A DNA stretch of 64,000 bases from Rhodocyclaceae bacterium (GCA_019455325.1 JACFMQ010000001.1:259071-323070); one strand, 5' to 3'. Numbered from the stretch's first letter, positions 39,005 through 51,398 are shown. Numbers and translations are program-made. Notes: generated by a model from the sequence alone, not told the origin.

Positions 39005-39010
39005 TATACT
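39005..39010 (+). promoter_or_regulatory. Possible srkA promoter -10
   Basis: TATACT lies directly before the ATG at 39017, within the short gap after the chemoreceptor gene. Such proximity would give a nearly leaderless transcript, so this is weak. Confidence 0.2.
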
Positions 39011-39016
39011 CGCCGC

Positions 39017-40021
39017 ATGATCGAACATGCTGCCGCGACCGCCGCCGAACACCCGTACGCCACGCTGACGCCGGACCGCGTCCTCGACGCGCTGGAGGCC
39101 GCCGGCCTCGCCCCGGACGGCCGCCTGCTGGCGCTGAACAGCTACGAGAACCGCGTCTATCAGGTCGGCATGGAGGACGGCCCGCCGCTGATCGCCAAGT
39201 TCTACCGTCCCGGCCGCTGGTCCGACGCGGCGATCCTCGAAGAGCATGCCTTCCTCGCCGAGCTGGCCGAGGCCGAGATTCCGGCCGTGCCGCCGCTGCC
39301 GCTCGCCGGCGGCGCGACGCTGACGCACCACGGCCCTTTTCGCCTCGCCCTCTTCCCGCGCCGCGGCGGCCGCGCGCCGGAACTCGGCGACCCCGCCACG
39401 CGCGAGTGGATGGGCCGCTTCCTCGGCCGCATCCACGCCGTCGGCGGCCGCGCGGCCTACGCCGCCCGCCCGACGCTCGACGTCGCCAGCTTCGGCGAGG
39501 AGCCGCGCGACTGGCTGGTCGAGCACGAGGCCGTGCCGCGCGAACTGTTCGCCGCCTGGAAGGGCACGATCGACATGGCGCTCGCCGGCGTGCGCCACGC
39601 CTTCGCGCGCGCCGGCAAGGTCGCGGCGCTGCGCCTGCACGGCGACTGCCACCTCGGCAACGTGCTGTGGACCGACGACGGCCCGCACTTCGTCGACTTC
39701 GACGACAGCCGCATGGGGCCGGCGGTGCAGGATCTGTGGATGCTGCTCTCCGGCGAACGCGCCGAGATGCAGACGCAGTTGCAGGACGTGCTCGCCGGCT
39801 ACGAGGATTTCCGCGAATTCGACCGGCGCGAGCTGCACCTGGTCGAGGCGCTGCGCACGCTGCGCCTGATCCACTACGCGGCGTGGATCGCCCGCCGCTG
39901 GGACGACCCGGCCTTCCCCGCCGCCTTTCCGTGGTTCGGCACGGCGCACTACTGGCAGTCGCGCATCCTCGAACTGAAGGAGCAGATCGCGGCCATGGAC
40001 GAGCCGCCGCTCGTCGCCTGA
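39017..40021 (+). CDS. srkA: Stress response serine/threonine kinase SrkA (YihE)
   Basis: A 334-residue protein of the aminoglycoside-phosphotransferase/choline-kinase fold. Recognisable SrkA segments are LTPDRVLDALEAAGL, LNSYENRVYQVGMEDG, IAKFYRPGRWSDAAILEEHAF, the catalytic LRLHGDCHLGNVLW, the metal-binding FVDFDDSRMGPAVQDLW and HYAAWIARRWDDPAFP. SrkA phosphorylates Ser/Thr and protects cells from stress-induced death in E. coli. Length matches the family (about 328). It is followed after 30 bases by the carbonic-anhydrase gene in the same direction, probably one transcript. Confidence 0.93.
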   Translation: MIEHAAATAAEHPYATLTPDRVLDALEAAGLAPDGRLLALNSYENRVYQVGMEDGPPLIAKFYRPGRWSDAAILEEHAFLAELAEAEIPAVPPLPLAGGATLTHHGPFRLALFPRRGGRAPELGDPATREWMGRFLGRIHAVGGRAAYAARPTLDVASFGEEPRDWLVEHEAVPRELFAAWKGTIDMALAGVRHAFARAGKVAALRLHGDCHLGNVLWTDDGPHFVDFDDSRMGPAVQDLWMLLSGERAEMQTQLQDVLAGYEDFREFDRRELHLVEALRTLRLIHYAAWIARRWDDPAFPAAFPWFGTAHYWQSRILELKEQIAAMDEPPLVA

Positions 40022-40051
40022 GACAAACTCACCCATCCGAAGGAGCACGCC

Positions 40052-40576
<525 letters not shown>

Positions 40577-40587
40577 ACGGCAGCGCC

Positions 40588-41016
40588 TCAGCGGGCGCGG
40601 CAGAGCAGCGTCGGATGGAACTCGCGCAGGACCTTCTGCATGCCCAGCCGCGCGCGCAGGTTGAGCACCAGCGGCGAGCGCGTGCTGGCGGCGACGCGCC
40701 CCTCGTCCGCCGCCTCGCGGTAGAGGATGACGACGACCGCGGCCTCGGCCGGATCGCGCAGCTCGATCAGCGCGCAGTCCTCCTCGCTCAGCTCCATCTC
40801 GTACTCGATGTCGATTGCTTCCGGCGGCACGACCGAGAAAGCCAGTTGCGGGTCGTCGAGCGACTGCAGCCAGAACACCGTCGGCCGGTCCTCCTCGTGG
40901 AACAGCGTGAAGCGCCTGGCGTCCTCGAAGCCGACCAGCCCCCGCGGAAAGCTGAAAACGGTGTCCGGATTGACCGGCACATCCTTGAGGCCGAATTTGG
41001 CGATGTCGATTTTCAT
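40588..41016 (-). CDS. fliW: Flagellar assembly factor FliW
   Basis: A 142-residue FliW. Key motifs: TVFSFPRGLVGFEDARRFTLF, FWLQSLDDPQLAFSVVPP, LRDPAEAAVVVILY, STRSPLVLNLRARLGMQKVL. FliW binds newly made flagellin and releases CsrA from it, coupling flagellin translation to secretion. The start at 41014-41016 fits the family N-terminus; a longer open frame (to 41067) lacks similarity. No flagellar genes adjoin it, but its presence implies a motile organism, consistent with the chemoreceptor nearby. It is divergent from the PAS-kinase gene. Confidence 0.93.
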   Translation of the reverse strand: MKIDIAKFGLKDVPVNPDTVFSFPRGLVGFEDARRFTLFHEEDRPTVFWLQSLDDPQLAFSVVPPEAIDIEYEMELSEEDCALIELRDPAEAAVVVILYREAADEGRVAASTRSPLVLNLRARLGMQKVLREFHPTLLCRAR

Positions 41017-41111
41017 GGCGGCGTTCCCGTCGTCGAGGCCGGCCTTACAAGCGCGGCGGTTCATCATGCAGAATAGCGGCTAATTTAACCCGGGCGGAGG
41101 GTGCGCGAAAG

Positions 41112-44100
41112 ATGCAAATCGAGTTCTCCCTGCAGACCGCCATCCTCGGCTCGCTCGGCTGCTCGCTGATCCTCGCCGGCACGCTGTTCTACCTGTGGCG
41201 CCTCGACCCGGCGCAGCGCGTGCTGCTCGCCTGGGCGGTGGCCTTTCTCGCGCAGACCGCGCGCATGGGCGCACAGCTCGGCGTCACGCTCGGCATCGCC
41301 GGCCTGTCGGTGGTCGCCGACCTGCTCTTCGCCGGCGTCGCGCTGCTCGTCTGGCTGGGCTGCCGCGAGCTGTCCGGCGCCGCCGGCCGGCCGCGCGCGG
41401 TCGCCGTCCTGCTGCTGCTCGCAGCGCTGTGGAGCGCCTTCGCCGCCGACGTGCCGTTCACGCTGCGCACGCTGCCGCTCTACGCCATTTCCGGCGGCCT
41501 GCTGATCGACGCCGGCCGCCGCCTGCACCGCCTCGGCAAGGCGCAGCCGGGCGTCGGCTACGGCGCGCTGGCGCTCCTCTTCGCGCTGCTCGGCGTCCAC
41601 TACCTCGACTATCCCTTCCTGCGCCAGGCGCCGTGGTTCGCGCCGATCGGCTTCGCCATCGCCGCCACGCTGATGCTCGGCATCGGCGTCGTCATGCTGG
41701 TCATCATGCAGCGCCGACAGCAGCGGCAACTGGCCGAGCTGGCGGAAAGCCTGCGCCGCGAGACGATCGAGCGGCGCGAATCCTCCGAGCGCTTCCAGGC
41801 GCTGGCCGAGAGTTCCGAACTCGGCGTCGTCGTCGCCGACGCGCGCGGCGATTTCATCTACTGCAACCCGCGCTACCTGACGCTTTCCGACGCGACGCCC
41901 GAGGAGGTGAAAAACGGCCGCTGGATCGAGCACGTGCACCCGGACGACCGCGAGCAGATGCGCCGGCGCTGGCAGCAGGCGGTCGCCACGCGCACCGGCT
42001 TCACCATGGAGCGCCGCGTCGTCCGGCGCAGCGGCGGGACGCTCTGGGCGCGCGCGCACATCGTGCCGATCCGCGCCGACGACGGCGGCTTCCGCGGCTT
42101 CGTCGCCACCGTCGAGGAAGTGACCGCGCTGAAGGAGGCGGAGCGCGCGCTGCGCCTGTCGGAGGCGAAGTTCGCCGGCGCCTTCCACGCCAGCCTCGAC
42201 TACGTCACGCTCAGCGACCTCGACAGCGGCGAGATCCACGAGGTGAACGAAGCCTTCGAGCGCATGAGCGGCTGGACGCGCGCCGAAGCCATCGGCCGCA
42301 CGGTGACGGAACTCGGCATCTGGCCGGAGCCGGCGATCCGCGACGAGGCCATCCGGCGGCTGCGCAACGCCGGCCGCCTGCACGAATACCCGGTCGAGTT
42401 CGGCACGCGCGACGGCCGGCGCATCGCCTGCCTGCTCAACGCCTCGCTGCTCGACGTCGACGGCCGGCGCTACCTGCTCAGCGTGGTCCGCGACGTGAGC
42501 GCGCAGCGGCGCGCCGAGGCCGGGCTGCGCGCCAGCGAGGAACGGTTCCGCGCCATCTTCGACCAGGCCTTCCAGTTCACCGGCATCCTCGACGTCGACG
42601 GCACGCTGCTCGACGCCAACCAGGCCTCGCTCGCCTTCGTCGGCCAGCCGCGCGAGGCGGTGATCGGCAAGCCGTTCTGGGAAGTGCCGTGGTGGCGCGA
42701 CGACGACGTCCGCGACCGGCTCCAGCAGGCGGTGCGCGAGGCCGCGGCCGGACGCCTGGTCCGCTTCGAGGTCGCCCAGCGCACCGACGGCGGCCAGATC
42801 CGCCACATCGACTTCTCGCTGAAGCCGGTGTTCGACGGCGACGGCAAGGTGCGCATGCTGATCCCCGAAGGCCGCGACATCACCCCGCTGAAGGCGGCCG
42901 AGGAAGAGGCGCGGCTTTCCGAGCGGCGCTTCGCCATGGCCTTCCACGCCAGCCCGGACTACATCACGATCAGCGACATCGACAGCGGCGAGATCGTCGA
43001 CGCCAACGAAGCCTTCGAGCGCATCACCGGCTGGACGCGCACCGAGGCGGTCGGCCGCCGCAGCGTCGAACTCGGCATCTGGCGCGACCCGGCGCAGCGC
43101 GCGCAGGCGGTGGCGAAACTGAAGCGCGACGGCTTCCTGCGCGAGTTTCCGATGGCGCTCGGCATCCGCGACGGCAGCCACCTCGACTGCCAGCTCAACG
43201 CCACGCCGATCGCCCTCGGCGAGCGGACGCTGATGTTCGCCATCGTCCGCGACGTCACCGCGCAGAAGGCGGCGGCGGAAGCGCTGCGCCGGAGCGAGGA
43301 GAAATTCTCGCGCATCGTGCACTACTCGCCGGCGCCGCTGATCATCACCGACGCCGAGGCCGGCACCGTCGTCGACGTCAACCGCGCCTGGCAGGATCTG
43401 TTCGGCTACAGCCGCGACGCCATCGTCGGGCGCAGCTCGCAGGATTCCGGCCTGTGGGTCGATCCGGCCGACCGCGACGCGCTCTACCGCGCGCTGCAGG
43501 CCGGCGGCGGCGAGCTCGACCGCTACGAGTGCCGCTACCGGCGCGTCGACGGCAGCCCGCTGTTCGCCCTCGTCTCCTGCCGCCGCTTCGACATCGGCGG
43601 GCGCCCCTGCTATCTGTGGAGCATCACCGACATCACGCTGCGCCACCGCCTCGAAGAGCGCATGGCGCAGATCAACAGCGAGCTGGAAGCGCGCGTCGAG
43701 GAACGCACCGCCGAGCTGCGGCGCGCCCAGGACGAGCTGATCCGCTCGGAGAAGCTGGCGGCGCTCGGCGCGCTCGTCGCCGGCGTCGCGCACGAGCTGA
43801 ACACGCCGATCGGCAACAGCGTCACCGTCGCCAGCACGCTGCACGAGCGGACGCAGGAATTCGCCGGCGAGGTCGCCGCCGGCGCGCTGCGCCGCTCGGC
43901 GCTGAACGCTTACCTCGAAGCCGCGGGCACGGCCAGCGACCTGCTGCTGCGCAGCCTCGGCCAAGCGCGCAACCTGGTCGCCAGCTTCAAGCAGGTGGCG
44001 GTCGATCAGACCAGCGACCAGCGCCGCCGCTTCGACCTGCGCGAGGTCGTCGGCGAGGTGCTGACGACGCTGTCGCCGACCATCCGCAAGACGCCGTTCA

Positions 44101-44507
44101 CGGTGACCATGGACATCCCCGAGGGCATCGTCCTCGACAGCTATCCGGGGCCGCTCGGCCAGGTCGTCACCAACTTCGTCACCAACGCGCTGGTGCATGC
44201 CTTCGAGGGGCGCCGGCAGGGCGGCGTCGTCATCCGCGCGGCGGCGCCGGCAGACGGCCAGGTGACGATGAGCGTGCAGGACGACGGCATCGGCATCGAC
44301 CAGGCGCACTTCCGCCGCATCTTCGATCCCTTCTTCACGACCAAGCTCGGCCAGGGCGGCAGCGGACTCGGCCTGCATATCGTCTACAACATCGTCACGC
44401 GCGTGCTCGGCGGCCGGATAGCGATCGACAGCCGGCTTGGCAGCGGCACGACGTTTATGCTTACAATGCCGCTGTGTGCACCCACCGGCGATAACGACAC
44501 CCCCTGA
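41112..44507 (+). CDS. Multi-PAS membrane sensor histidine kinase
   Basis: A 1,131-residue kinase. The N-terminal ~205 residues form about seven membrane helices. About five PAS domains follow (roughly 225-345, 355-465, 475-590, 600-715, 720-840); the second and fourth are clearly related (FHASxDYxTxSDxDSGEI, AFERxxGWTR), indicating internal duplication. A coiled coil (ERMAQINSELEARVEERTAELRRAQ) leads into HisKA with His894 in GVAHELNTPIGNSV, then HATPase with NFVTNALVHAFEG, DDGIGID and GSGLGLHIVYNIV. It ends four bases before the next start, so it forms an operon with the REC–GGDEF–EAL protein. The signal is unknown; PAS domains could bind heme, flavin or small molecules. Confidence 0.93.
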   Translation: MQIEFSLQTAILGSLGCSLILAGTLFYLWRLDPAQRVLLAWAVAFLAQTARMGAQLGVTLGIAGLSVVADLLFAGVALLVWLGCRELSGAAGRPRAVAVLLLLAALWSAFAADVPFTLRTLPLYAISGGLLIDAGRRLHRLGKAQPGVGYGALALLFALLGVHYLDYPFLRQAPWFAPIGFAIAATLMLGIGVVMLVIMQRRQQRQLAELAESLRRETIERRESSERFQALAESSELGVVVADARGDFIYCNPRYLTLSDATPEEVKNGRWIEHVHPDDREQMRRRWQQAVATRTGFTMERRVVRRSGGTLWARAHIVPIRADDGGFRGFVATVEEVTALKEAERALRLSEAKFAGAFHASLDYVTLSDLDSGEIHEVNEAFERMSGWTRAEAIGRTVTELGIWPEPAIRDEAIRRLRNAGRLHEYPVEFGTRDGRRIACLLNASLLDVDGRRYLLSVVRDVSAQRRAEAGLRASEERFRAIFDQAFQFTGILDVDGTLLDANQASLAFVGQPREAVIGKPFWEVPWWRDDDVRDRLQQAVREAAAGRLVRFEVAQRTDGGQIRHIDFSLKPVFDGDGKVRMLIPEGRDITPLKAAEEEARLSERRFAMAFHASPDYITISDIDSGEIVDANEAFERITGWTRTEAVGRRSVELGIWRDPAQRAQAVAKLKRDGFLREFPMALGIRDGSHLDCQLNATPIALGERTLMFAIVRDVTAQKAAAEALRRSEEKFSRIVHYSPAPLIITDAEAGTVVDVNRAWQDLFGYSRDAIVGRSSQDSGLWVDPADRDALYRALQAGGGELDRYECRYRRVDGSPLFALVSCRRFDIGGRPCYLWSITDITLRHRLEERMAQINSELEARVEERTAELRRAQDELIRSEKLAALGALVAGVAHELNTPIGNSVTVASTLHERTQEFAGEVAAGALRRSALNAYLEAAGTASDLLLRSLGQARNLVASFKQVAVDQTSDQRRRFDLREVVGEVLTTLSPTIRKTPFTVTMDIPEGIVLDSYPGPLGQVVTNFVTNALVHAFEGRRQGGVVIRAAAPADGQVTMSVQDDGIGIDQAHFRRIFDPFFTTKLGQGGSGLGLHIVYNIVTRVLGGRIAIDSRLGSGTTFMLTMPLCAPTGDNDTP

Positions 44508-44511
44508 CCCG

Positions 44512-46752
44512 ATGTCAGCCAGCCCTCTCAGCGACGAGCTCAACATCATCGACGACCTCGGGTGCGAACCGCCCGCGGCGCCGGCCGAACAAGCCCGTCC
44601 CTGGCGCATCCTGGTGGTGGACGACGATCCCGAGGTGCACAACGCGACCGCCTTCGCGCTGCAGGACATCCGCATCGACGGCCGCCCGCTCGCCTTCATC
44701 CACGCCCACTCCGCCGAAGAGGCCCTGGCCGCGATCGTCGCCGACGAGGACATCGCCGTCGCTCTCCTCGACGTCGTCATGGAGCGCGAGAGCGCCGGCC
44801 TCGACCTCGTCCGCAAGGTGCGCCAGGATCTCGGCCGCAGCGCCATGCGCATCATCCTGCGCACCGGCCAGCCGGGCTACGCGCCGGAGATGCGCGTCAT
44901 CCGCGAATACGACATCAACGACTACAAGACCAAGTCCGAGCTGACCCGCGTCCGCCTGCTGACGACGCTGACCACGGCCGTCCGCTCCTACGAGCAACTG
45001 TGCACGATCATGAACGCGCGGCGCAGCCTGGCGCTGATCGTGGACACCGCCGCCGACCTGCTGTCGCGCCGCGATCCCGGCGACTTCGCCGCCGCCGCGC
45101 TGGCCGGCGCCCGCAAGCTGGCCGGCGTCGACGGCGACGGCTTTCTCTGCGCACAGCGGCAGCGCTTCGCCCACTATCCCGGCGACACGCCGCTCTTCGT
45201 CGTCGGCGCCAACGGCCGCTTCGCCGACAGGCTCGGCCAGCCGCTGCGCGAATGCGGCGCGCCCGGCGAACTGGCGGCGCAGGCCGCCGCCGAGCGCCGC
45301 AGCGTCGACGGCAGCGGCGAGACAGCGTTCTTCATCGCCGGCGAGAACGGCCACGACGCCGTCCTCTACCTGGAGACGAAGGCGCCGCTGACGGCCGAGG
45401 CGCGGCAGATCATCGAGGTGTTCTGCGTCAACATCGGCGTCGGCCTGGAAAACGCCGGCCTCATCGCCGACCTCAGCTTCTCCGCCTACACCGACCGCCT
45501 GACGCGGCTGGCCAACCGCAGCGGCTTCGTCGCCCGCATCGACGACCACCTGCGCTCCGGCACCAGCGGCTGGGCCGTCGCCCTGCTCGACATCGACCAC
45601 TTCTCCGAGCTGAACGACGCCCTCGGCCACCACAAGGGCGACCAGTTGCTGATCTCGGTCGCCCGGCGCCTGTGCAACGCGCTGACGCCGGGCATGGTGC
45701 TGGCGCGCGTCAGCGGCGACGTCTTCGGCCTGCTCGGCCCGGACGAGACGCTCGACCCGCGCCTGCTGCTCGAACATTTCAAGACGCCCTTCCTGGTCGA
45801 CGAATACTCGCTGCCGATCAAGGCCACGCTCGGCCTGACGCGCCTCGACGAGGCCGGCGACAGCGACGGCATCGACCTGCTGAAGGCCACCAACATCGCG
45901 CTCAACCGCGCCAAGAGCGGCGACCGCGGCCGCTGGCACTACTACACCGAGGACATGGCGCGCGAGACGCGCGGCCGCCTCGACCGCCTGCACGACCTGC
46001 GCGTCGCCGTCACGCAGCAGCGCGGGCTGGAACTGCACTACCAGCCGCAGATCGAACTGATCAGCGGCCGCCTGATCGGCGCCGAGGCGCTGATCCGCTG
46101 GCGCGGCCCGGACGGCGAGTTCATCCGCCCGGACCTGTTCATCTCGCTCGCCGAGTATTCCGGGCTGATCGTCGAACTCGGCGCCTGGGTCTTCAAGACC
46201 GCGGTCGCGCAGTTGCGCGACTGGGAGACGAAGGGGCTGCCGAAGGGCATGCACATGGCGATCAACGTCTCCCTCGTCCAGTTCCGCGACCCGCTGTTCA
46301 TCGACCGGCTGCGCCAGGCGCTGGCCGAGACCGGCATCGCGCCGCAGCGGATCGAGCTGGAGATCACCGAGAGCGTCGCCATGCTGGAGGCGGACACGGT
46401 CATCGGCATCCTCTCCGAGCTGAAGGAGATCGGCATCCAGATCGCCATCGACGACTTCGGCACCGGCTTCTCGTCGCTCGCCTACCTGCACCGGCTGCCG
46501 ATCGACCGGCTGAAGATCGACCGCGCCTTCGTCCGCGACCTCGATTCGCGGAGCGGCTCCGGCGCCAGCATCGCGCAGACGGTGATCGGGCTGGGCCGCT
46601 CGCTCGGCCTGTCGGTGATCGCCGAGGGCGTCGAGACCGAGGCGCAGGCGAAGCTGCTGATGGACCTCGGCTGCCCGCTGGCGCAGGGCTTTCTCTACTC
46701 GCGCCCGGTGGCCCCTGACGCCTTCCTCGCCTGGGTGCAGGCGCGCAGTTGA
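44512..46752 (+). CDS. Response regulator with DUF3369, degenerate GGDEF and active-looking EAL domain
   Basis: A 746-residue protein. Receiver domain (about 32-160) with Asp87 in VALLDVVMER; a DUF3369 linker domain (about 170-310, RRSLALIVDTAADLLSRRD); a GGDEF domain (about 315-460) whose signature is SGDVF (Ser401-Phe405) and therefore probably lost diguanylate cyclase activity; and an EAL domain (about 480-735) with intact GAEALIRW (Glu525), INVSLVQFRD, LEITESVAM, IDDFGTGFSSLAYL and LKIDRAFVRD. It should act as a c-di-GMP phosphodiesterase switched by the five-PAS kinase encoded four bases upstream. A terminator follows. Confidence 0.93.
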   Translation: MSASPLSDELNIIDDLGCEPPAAPAEQARPWRILVVDDDPEVHNATAFALQDIRIDGRPLAFIHAHSAEEALAAIVADEDIAVALLDVVMERESAGLDLVRKVRQDLGRSAMRIILRTGQPGYAPEMRVIREYDINDYKTKSELTRVRLLTTLTTAVRSYEQLCTIMNARRSLALIVDTAADLLSRRDPGDFAAAALAGARKLAGVDGDGFLCAQRQRFAHYPGDTPLFVVGANGRFADRLGQPLRECGAPGELAAQAAAERRSVDGSGETAFFIAGENGHDAVLYLETKAPLTAEARQIIEVFCVNIGVGLENAGLIADLSFSAYTDRLTRLANRSGFVARIDDHLRSGTSGWAVALLDIDHFSELNDALGHHKGDQLLISVARRLCNALTPGMVLARVSGDVFGLLGPDETLDPRLLLEHFKTPFLVDEYSLPIKATLGLTRLDEAGDSDGIDLLKATNIALNRAKSGDRGRWHYYTEDMARETRGRLDRLHDLRVAVTQQRGLELHYQPQIELISGRLIGAEALIRWRGPDGEFIRPDLFISLAEYSGLIVELGAWVFKTAVAQLRDWETKGLPKGMHMAINVSLVQFRDPLFIDRLRQALAETGIAPQRIELEITESVAMLEADTVIGILSELKEIGIQIAIDDFGTGFSSLAYLHRLPIDRLKIDRAFVRDLDSRSGSGASIAQTVIGLGRSLGLSVIAEGVETEAQAKLLMDLGCPLAQGFLYSRPVAPDAFLAWVQARS

Positions 46753-46787
46753 GCGCGGCCGGCCCCACGGCGCAGGGGTAAAACGAA

Positions 46788-46812
46788 AAAGGCCGGGAGC
46801 TCCCGGCCTTTC
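46788..46812. terminator. Bidirectional intrinsic terminator
   Basis: A perfect 24-nt palindrome (AAAGGCCGGGAG and complement, 46788-46811) is flanked by an A-run on the left and T-run on the right. It lies between the convergent EAL-domain gene and the DUF1640 gene. Confidence 0.85.
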
Positions 46813-46830
46813 GTATTCAGCGTTCGGTTT

Positions 46831-47094
46831 TCAGAGTAGCTTCACCAGCGCGGCAACGACGCCGATGGAGCCGGCCATCAATGCGCCGAGCTTGATGGTG
46901 AGACGCAGCTCGAGTTCGCGGATATCTCGTCGTGTCGCCTCTTCGAGCGCCTTGAGGTCGCGCACGGTAGCGACCTCTGCGACTTGCAGCGCGTTTTTCA
47001 GGGCGTCGTTGATGCCTTCAGCCTGATCGGGGGTGAATCCCTTGGCTTGCAACGCCTTGACGAACTGGTGAGTATCGAACGTGACGGTGCTCAT
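46831..47094 (-). CDS. DUF1640 (CCDC90-like) coiled-coil membrane protein
   Basis: An 87-residue protein. The N-terminal segment [23 protein letters not shown] is typical of DUF1640. A coiled coil follows (about 38-68), then a C-terminal membrane anchor ([18 protein letters not shown]). Small proteins of this type are common next to, or inside, mobile or toxin-like regions but are uncharacterised; distant relatives regulate the mitochondrial calcium uniporter. Monocistronic between a terminator and tex. Confidence 0.85.
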   Translation of the reverse strand: MSTVTFDTHQFVKALQAKGFTPDQAEGINDALKNALQVAEVATVRDLKALEEATRRDIRELELRLTIKLGALMAGSIGVVAALVKLL

Positions 47095-47241
47095 GCTTGT
47101 GCCTCCTATGCGTCAAAGGATACCGGCGATCCGGCGAAGTTCAAAGCCGGCCGGCGGCCTCGACCGGCCGAGCGCCGCCGGCCCTTGAACTTTCATCCCC
47201 GTTTCTGCATAGTTCGCCCCTTTCCCCGTCGCCGTACCCGA

Positions 47242-49563
<2,322 letters not shown>

Positions 49564-49844
49564 TCCGGGCCGGCCGCCGCAAGCCCGAACCGGCGGCCCG
49601 TCCTCCATCTCCCCTCCCCGGCACATAGCCGGCGGCGCCCCACCTTTCCCGATCCTACCGGCACGCCGCGCGGCCGTCGCCGGCCTCCGCCCCGTCCACG
49701 GCACAAAAATTTCATGAAAATGTCCTGTCAAGAATCTGGACACCCGCATGGCATTCATAGAAAATTTCACACACCTGCCTGCGTTTCAGGTTCAGAATCA
49801 CCCGGACGTACTACCCCAACAACATGTAAATCGCGAGACAGAAA
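49564..49844 (+). other. Intergenic region before the secretion/adhesin locus
   Basis: About 280 bases. The first part is GC-rich without features; from about 49700 the sequence turns AT-rich (ACAAAAATTTCATGAAAA), a likely promoter region for the outer-membrane-protein gene. A TGTC-N9-GACA near-palindrome lies at 49726-49742 (see rejected items). Confidence 0.4.
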
Positions 49845-51395
49845 ATGAAAAACATGCCAACAACACCAACCCCACTTCGTCTCCGCACCCCCACCCTCGC
49901 GCTGGCCGCCCTGCTGCTCGCCGGCTGCGCCACCCTGGAACCCCAGGCCCTGAACCCGGCCGAGATCAAGGCCGCGGTCGACGGCGACAGGATCGGCCTG
50001 AGCAAGGACGTGGAACCCCTCGCCGGCCCCCTGACGCTGGAAGAAGCCGTGGCCCGGGCCATCAAGCACAACGCCGAGCGCCGCCTCAAGGCCATGGAGG
50101 AAGCCGTCGCCCAGGGCACCTTCGACGCCGGGCGCTTCGACATGCTGCCCAAGCTCGTGGCCGCCGCCGGCTACCGCTACCGCGACAAGGACCTGATCAC
50201 GCGCAGCGAGGATTCCGTCACCGGCCTGCCGTCGCTCGCCAACCCCTACATCTCCTCCAGCCGCGAAGCCGTCACCACCGACCTGGGCTTCTCCTGGAGC
50301 CTGCTCGACTTCGGCCAGAGCTACTTCGCCGCCCGGCAGAACGCGGACCGCGTGCTGATCGCCGCCGAGCGCCGCCGCAAGGCCGTCCATACGCTGATCC
50401 AGGACGTGCGCACCGCCTACTGGCGCCTGGTCGCCGCCGAAAAGCTCGGCGCCACGCTCAAGCGCACCATCGGCGACGCCGAGGCCGCGCTGGCCGACGC
50501 CCGCCGCGTCGAGGACGAAAGGCTGCGCTCGCCCATCGAGCCGCTGCGCTACCAGCGCCAGTTGCTGGAAAACCTGCGCCTGCTGGAAATCATCGAGCAC
50601 GAACTGTCCACCGCCCGCGTCGAGCTGGCCGCCCTCGCCAACCTGCCCCTGGGCCAGCCCATCCGCGTCGTCGAACCGACCGGCACCGTTAACACGGCCT
50701 GGCTGGAACTGCCGATGGAAGAGATGGAAGCGCACGCCCTGATGCTCAACCCCGACCTGCGGGAAAGCCTCTACAACGCCCGCATCGCCCAGCAGGAGAC
50801 CCGCCGCGCCCTGCTCAGGCTCTTCCCCGGCCTGTCCTTCAACTACGCCCTGAAGACCAGCAACGACGACTACCTGATCCACGACACCTGGAAGGAAGCC
50901 GGCGCCCAGATATCCTTCAATCTCCTCGGGCTGCTCGCAGCGCCGGCCCAGATGCGGCTGGCCGAGGCCGGCGTGGCGCTGGCCGACCAGAAGCGCATGG
51001 CCACCCAGATGGCGGTGCTCACCCAGTTGCACCTGGCGCGCCTGCACTACGCCAACGCCGCCCGCCAGTTCGCGCGGGCCGACGCCATCGCCGGCGTGGA
51101 CACCCGCATCGCCGAACACGTCGCCCACCAGGAGCAGGCCGAGAAGCAGACCCGGCTGGAACGCGTGTCGCAGCAGACCGCCGCCATCCTCTCCGTGCTG
51201 CGCCGCTATCAGGCGCTGTCCAACGCGCAGGCCGCGGCCTCGCGCCTGCAGGCCACGCTCGGTCTGGAACCGGTGGTGGCGGGCAGCGACGCCCAGCCTC
51301 TCGCCGAACTCACCGCCGCCGTCGCCCGCGCCCTGGCGGCCTGGGAAAGCGGCAGGCTGCCGCCGCTGCCGGAAGCACCGCTCGCCGCGGACTGA
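49845..51395 (+). CDS. TolC-family outer-membrane lipoprotein
   Basis: A 516-residue TolC/NodT-type efflux protein. A lipoprotein signal ends in LLLAGC (Cys28). The duplicated TolC repeat is visible: LTLEEAVARAIKHN with SWSLLDFGQSYFAARQNADRVLIA in the first half, and ALMLNPDLRESLYNARIAQQETRRALLRLFPGL with ISFNLLGLLAAPAQMRLAEA in the second. It should form the trimeric outer-membrane channel of a secretion or efflux system. It begins the locus and is followed by a short adaptor gene. No inner-membrane pump is present in the window, so the substrate is open; the giant adhesin downstream is the best candidate. Confidence 0.9.
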   Translation: MKNMPTTPTPLRLRTPTLALAALLLAGCATLEPQALNPAEIKAAVDGDRIGLSKDVEPLAGPLTLEEAVARAIKHNAERRLKAMEEAVAQGTFDAGRFDMLPKLVAAAGYRYRDKDLITRSEDSVTGLPSLANPYISSSREAVTTDLGFSWSLLDFGQSYFAARQNADRVLIAAERRRKAVHTLIQDVRTAYWRLVAAEKLGATLKRTIGDAEAALADARRVEDERLRSPIEPLRYQRQLLENLRLLEIIEHELSTARVELAALANLPLGQPIRVVEPTGTVNTAWLELPMEEMEAHALMLNPDLRESLYNARIAQQETRRALLRLFPGLSFNYALKTSNDDYLIHDTWKEAGAQISFNLLGLLAAPAQMRLAEAGVALADQKRMATQMAVLTQLHLARLHYANAARQFARADAIAGVDTRIAEHVAHQEQAEKQTRLERVSQQTAAILSVLRRYQALSNAQAAASRLQATLGLEPVVAGSDAQPLAELTAAVARALAAWESGRLPPLPEAPLAAD

Positions 51396-51398
51396 GCC

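Noticed and set aside
41017-41111. A flagellar (sigma-28) promoter for fliW, from the sequence GCCGCTAT
   Set aside because: The matching -35 (TAAA) is not found 11 bases upstream, so the similarity to GCCGATAA alone is not enough.
41085-44864. A 1,259-codon minus-strand frame over the five-PAS kinase
   Set aside because: Antisense to a full kinase with all catalytic motifs; composition is typical of GC-rich shadow frames.
49726-49742. TGTC-N9-GACA near-palindrome upstream of the TolC-family gene, considered as a third GlrR site
   Set aside because: The spacer is 9, not 10, and no sigma-54 -24/-12 pair is found downstream toward 49845.
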